A stretch of DNA of 17,296 bases from an uncultured Anaerolineaceae bacterium (GTDB lineage Bacteria; Chloroflexota; Anaerolineae; Anaerolineales; Anaerolineaceae). The DNA is taken from contig CALAEB010000579.1 in the NCBI GenBank assembly GCA_937890875.1, forward strand, positions 1 through 17,296, given 5' to 3'. Each line of letters begins with the position of its first letter. Position 1 is the stretch's first letter. Shown piece after piece: positions 15,696-17,296 of this stretch. Made by a program: the position numbers and the translations under genes. The notes below the pieces were generated by a model. That model ran no database searches. It saw only the letters and a program-made list of their open reading frames with translations, and was not told where the DNA came from.

Positions 15696-16607
15696 TTATT
15701 CGGACGAAGTGTCGATATTTTGGATTCCTGCTCCGGCGGTTTCCGGGATGAAAAGGTCCTGACCGGGACGAAGCTCGGCATTCGGTACAATGAAGAAGAA
15801 CGTCCGCACTAAGTAACCGTCCTCGTTCTCAGAATAATTCAGGCTCCAAATTCCGTCGAACGCCTCCCAATTCCAGGTGATCGGCCATTCGTACCACGGA
15901 TCATTGAGCGTAACGCTGTCCGTCTCCGGGTCGTATTCCGTGAGCACAGCCAGATGATTGGCTTTGGACGGAATCCATTCGGTCTTTACCAGCACCGGCA
16001 GCGGACCGTAACGCTCCAGTGCGTCGATCAGATCCTGTTTCCCGCTGTTACGCCGGATCCCCAGATAATAATCCAGGCTGTTTAATTCGTCTTCCACATT
16101 CGTGATGGAAAGTCCGCTCCCGGCATGAAAAGTCCCCTGGCTGGTGTTGATGTCGATGATCCGCTGTGCGCTCATCGTTGAATAAGTTTCGTTATAGTCA
16201 TGCCAGAAATCGAGCACCACCTGAATGGATGCGGCGGTGCAGCCCAGTTCGGTTTCAGCTCCTTTGTATTTCAGCCCGGCCTGAGAGAGGAACGGCAGAT
16301 CGTATGAATAAGATCCATGGAAATAATCGGTTGACAGCGTCGCGGTCGGTGTGCGGGGAATTAAAGATGGGGTTGCTGTGAGCGTGATTGTCGGAGAAAT
16401 GGTTGGCGATGCCGTTTGTGTCGCCGTTCCGGTGCCGGTTGGGGTGGCCGCCGTCTGCTCGATGAGCGCGATTTGCGTCCGAATGCGGTCTTCCGTGGTT
16501 ATCGGCGGATCGGGCAAGGTTTGGCCCGCTTCTTTGGGTACAGCCGAACAGGATGTGAGCAGCAGGCCTGCCAGACAGAAGAAAGTAAAACAGACGATCC
16601 TTTTCAT
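15696..16607 (-). CDS. C39-like lipoprotein with Thr/Pro-rich linker
   Basis: A 303-residue minus-strand protein. ATG 16607 starts a lipoprotein signal (MKRIVCFTFFCLAGLLLTSC, lipobox Cys20). Residues about 50-95 are a linker of Thr, Pro, Ser and Ala (SPTISPTITLTATPSLIPRT), common in Anaerolineae surface proteins. Residues about 100-280 match Peptidase_C39_2: YSYDLPFLSQAGLKYKGAET, ELGCTAASIQVVLDFW with Cys123, GPLPVLVKTEWIP, NHLAVLTEYD with His218, and VTLNDPW with Asn235/Asp236. The usual oxyanion Gln is Glu-rich here (GAETELGC), so activity is less certain. An in-frame ATG at 16661 would put 18 residues, read partly through hairpin element D, before the signal; it was not used. Neither start has a good ribosome binding site. 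Confidence 0.8.
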   Translation of the reverse strand: MKRIVCFTFFCLAGLLLTSCSAVPKEAGQTLPDPPITTEDRIRTQIALIEQTAATPTGTGTATQTASPTISPTITLTATPSLIPRTPTATLSTDYFHGSYSYDLPFLSQAGLKYKGAETELGCTAASIQVVLDFWHDYNETYSTMSAQRIIDINTSQGTFHAGSGLSITNVEDELNSLDYYLGIRRNSGKQDLIDALERYGPLPVLVKTEWIPSKANHLAVLTEYDPETDSVTLNDPWYEWPITWNWEAFDGIWSLNYSENEDGYLVRTFFFIVPNAELRPGQDLFIPETAGAGIQNIDTSSE

Positions 16608-16628
16608 TCGAAAGGAATATCCATGTTT

Positions 16629-16759
16629 GATCCGGGTGTCAAAAGGTATGAATACTTTCATAAAAGGGATAAATCCGTTGTTCTATCTTTTACGTTTTTC
16701 ACAAAAAATAGAACAACAGCTCCCTCTTTTTTATTGATATGGCTTTTGACATCCAGATC
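16629..16759. repeat. Hairpin element D upstream of the C39-like lipoprotein gene
   Basis: Ends are GATCCGGGTGTCAAAAGG (16629-16646) and GGCTTTTGACATCCAGATC (16741-16759). The central stem GTTGTTCTAT (16677-16686) pairs with ATAGAACAAC (16708-16717), then a mismatch and four more pairs. The parts between end and stem also pair imperfectly, as in element A. Stem and ends match element A, so the two are copies of one subfamily. Confidence 0.85.
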
Positions 16760-17117
16760 ACGCTTCGAATTGCTGTATATTTGGTTTCTCATGATTAAAC
16801 CCAATTATAATTTCATACAGTCGTTGCTGATTCTGCTCCGTAATTCGCAATACGGATCTTTTTCAAAATTTGAATCGCCGGATTCTGTTCCGCAGGACTC
16901 AGGAATGCTTTACGGAAGATGAAAGAACAGCAGACCACCCTTTTCATATGATGCGTTGCAGGACAAACGAAAAGAAAAAATTGCAAAAATTCTTTGATTG
17001 ATGAAATAAATGCGCCCGGAGGACGGTCTTCTGTTTTTTGGAACGTGGCGGTAATATTCTTTTGCCGGTCCGGGCAGACGGATAAAAAGATTTCTTGATT
17101 ACAGGCGGAGAAACATT
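16760..17117. other. Gap before the TRAM-domain gene
   Basis: About 360 bases with no convincing gene; open frames here have no family features. There are small palindromes (GAATC-GCCG-GATTC near 16873; CCGTA/TACGG near 16840-16856). GCTTCGAATTGC just after element D resembles the flank of element B's inner repeat. TTGCAA at 16981 has only weak -10 partners, so I do not call a promoter. Confidence 0.45.
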
Positions 17118-17296
17118 TTGACTGATTGGATCATGGAGAAGGTGCGGTTTACTGCGCTGGCGAACGGCGGGGCGGCGCTCGGGCGTTTATCCGACGGGAG
17201 AGTCGTTTTTGCGGCGGGAATTTTGCCCGGGGAGCTGACGCTTGTGCGATATGAAAAAGGAGGCTCCCGGTATGTGACTGCGGAAATGGTGGATGT
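17118..17296 (+). CDS. TRAM-domain protein, probable 23S rRNA (uracil-5-)-methyltransferase, cut by window edge
   Basis: A TTG start with GGCGGAG seven bases before it opens a frame that runs off the right edge after 59 codons. The translation VRFTALANGGAALGRLSDGR followed by VVFAAGILPGE is a TRAM domain, the RNA-binding N-terminus of RumA/RlmD-type methyltransferases, which methylate uracil in 23S rRNA using S-adenosylmethionine. The catalytic domain is outside the window, so other TRAM proteins (for example MiaB-type, where TRAM is C-terminal) are less likely but not excluded. An ATG at 17133 is a possible later start. Confidence 0.72.
   Translation, partial: MTDWIMEKVRFTALANGGAALGRLSDGRVVFAAGILPGELTLVRYEKGGSRYVTAEMVD

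Noticed and set aside
16351..16922. Plus-strand open frames overlapping the start of the C39-like lipoprotein and element D
   Set aside because: They are antisense to a clear lipoprotein gene or run through repeats, and show no domain or ribosome binding site.

Overview
The window most likely comes from a member of the Chloroflexota, probably class Anaerolineae. This is an inference from a RecA with ordinary bacterial motifs, secreted lipoproteins with Thr/Pro-rich linkers after the lipobox, an NBR1-type Ig-like domain, papain-like C39 proteins, and the lack of outer-membrane-type genes. No marker settles the genus.

The left part (1 to about 10,510) is visibly AT-rich. It is a carbohydrate uptake and degradation locus. 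On the minus strand lie a YesM-type sensor histidine kinase, cut by the left edge, and a one-component regulator that joins a GntR winged helix to a whole sugar-binding-protein domain. Divergent from the regulator, on the plus strand, runs an operon: GH116 beta-glycosidase, ABC sugar-binding protein (interrupted by a single-base frameshift), two CUT1 permeases, and a GH32 beta-fructosidase. No ATPase is encoded, so a shared ATPase from elsewhere is expected. The intergenic region between regulator and operon holds a good minus-strand promoter and a perfect 9-bp-arm palindrome (ACTTATTCG-N6-CGAATAAGT) next to the operon's ribosome binding site. Neither hydrolase has a signal peptide. The model is import of an intact oligosaccharide followed by cytoplasmic cleavage, with the regulator sensing the imported sugar.

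From about 10,790 the composition becomes clearly GC-richer and core-like: a divergent acetate kinase, recA, an NBR1-Ig lipoprotein, two C39-like secreted proteins (one plus strand, one a minus-strand lipoprotein), and the first codons of a TRAM-domain protein that looks like a 23S rRNA uracil-5-methyltransferase.

The most striking unexplained structure is in the gaps of this right half. Three, probably four, AT-rich hairpin elements of about 100 to 200 bp share the end sequence TGATTCGGGTGTCAAAAG as terminal inverted repeats but carry different central stems of up to 22 perfectly paired bases. They lie in the recA leader, before each C39 gene, and between the convergent C39 genes. A fifth long perfect hairpin follows recA but lacks the end sequence. 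None was noticed in the sugar locus.
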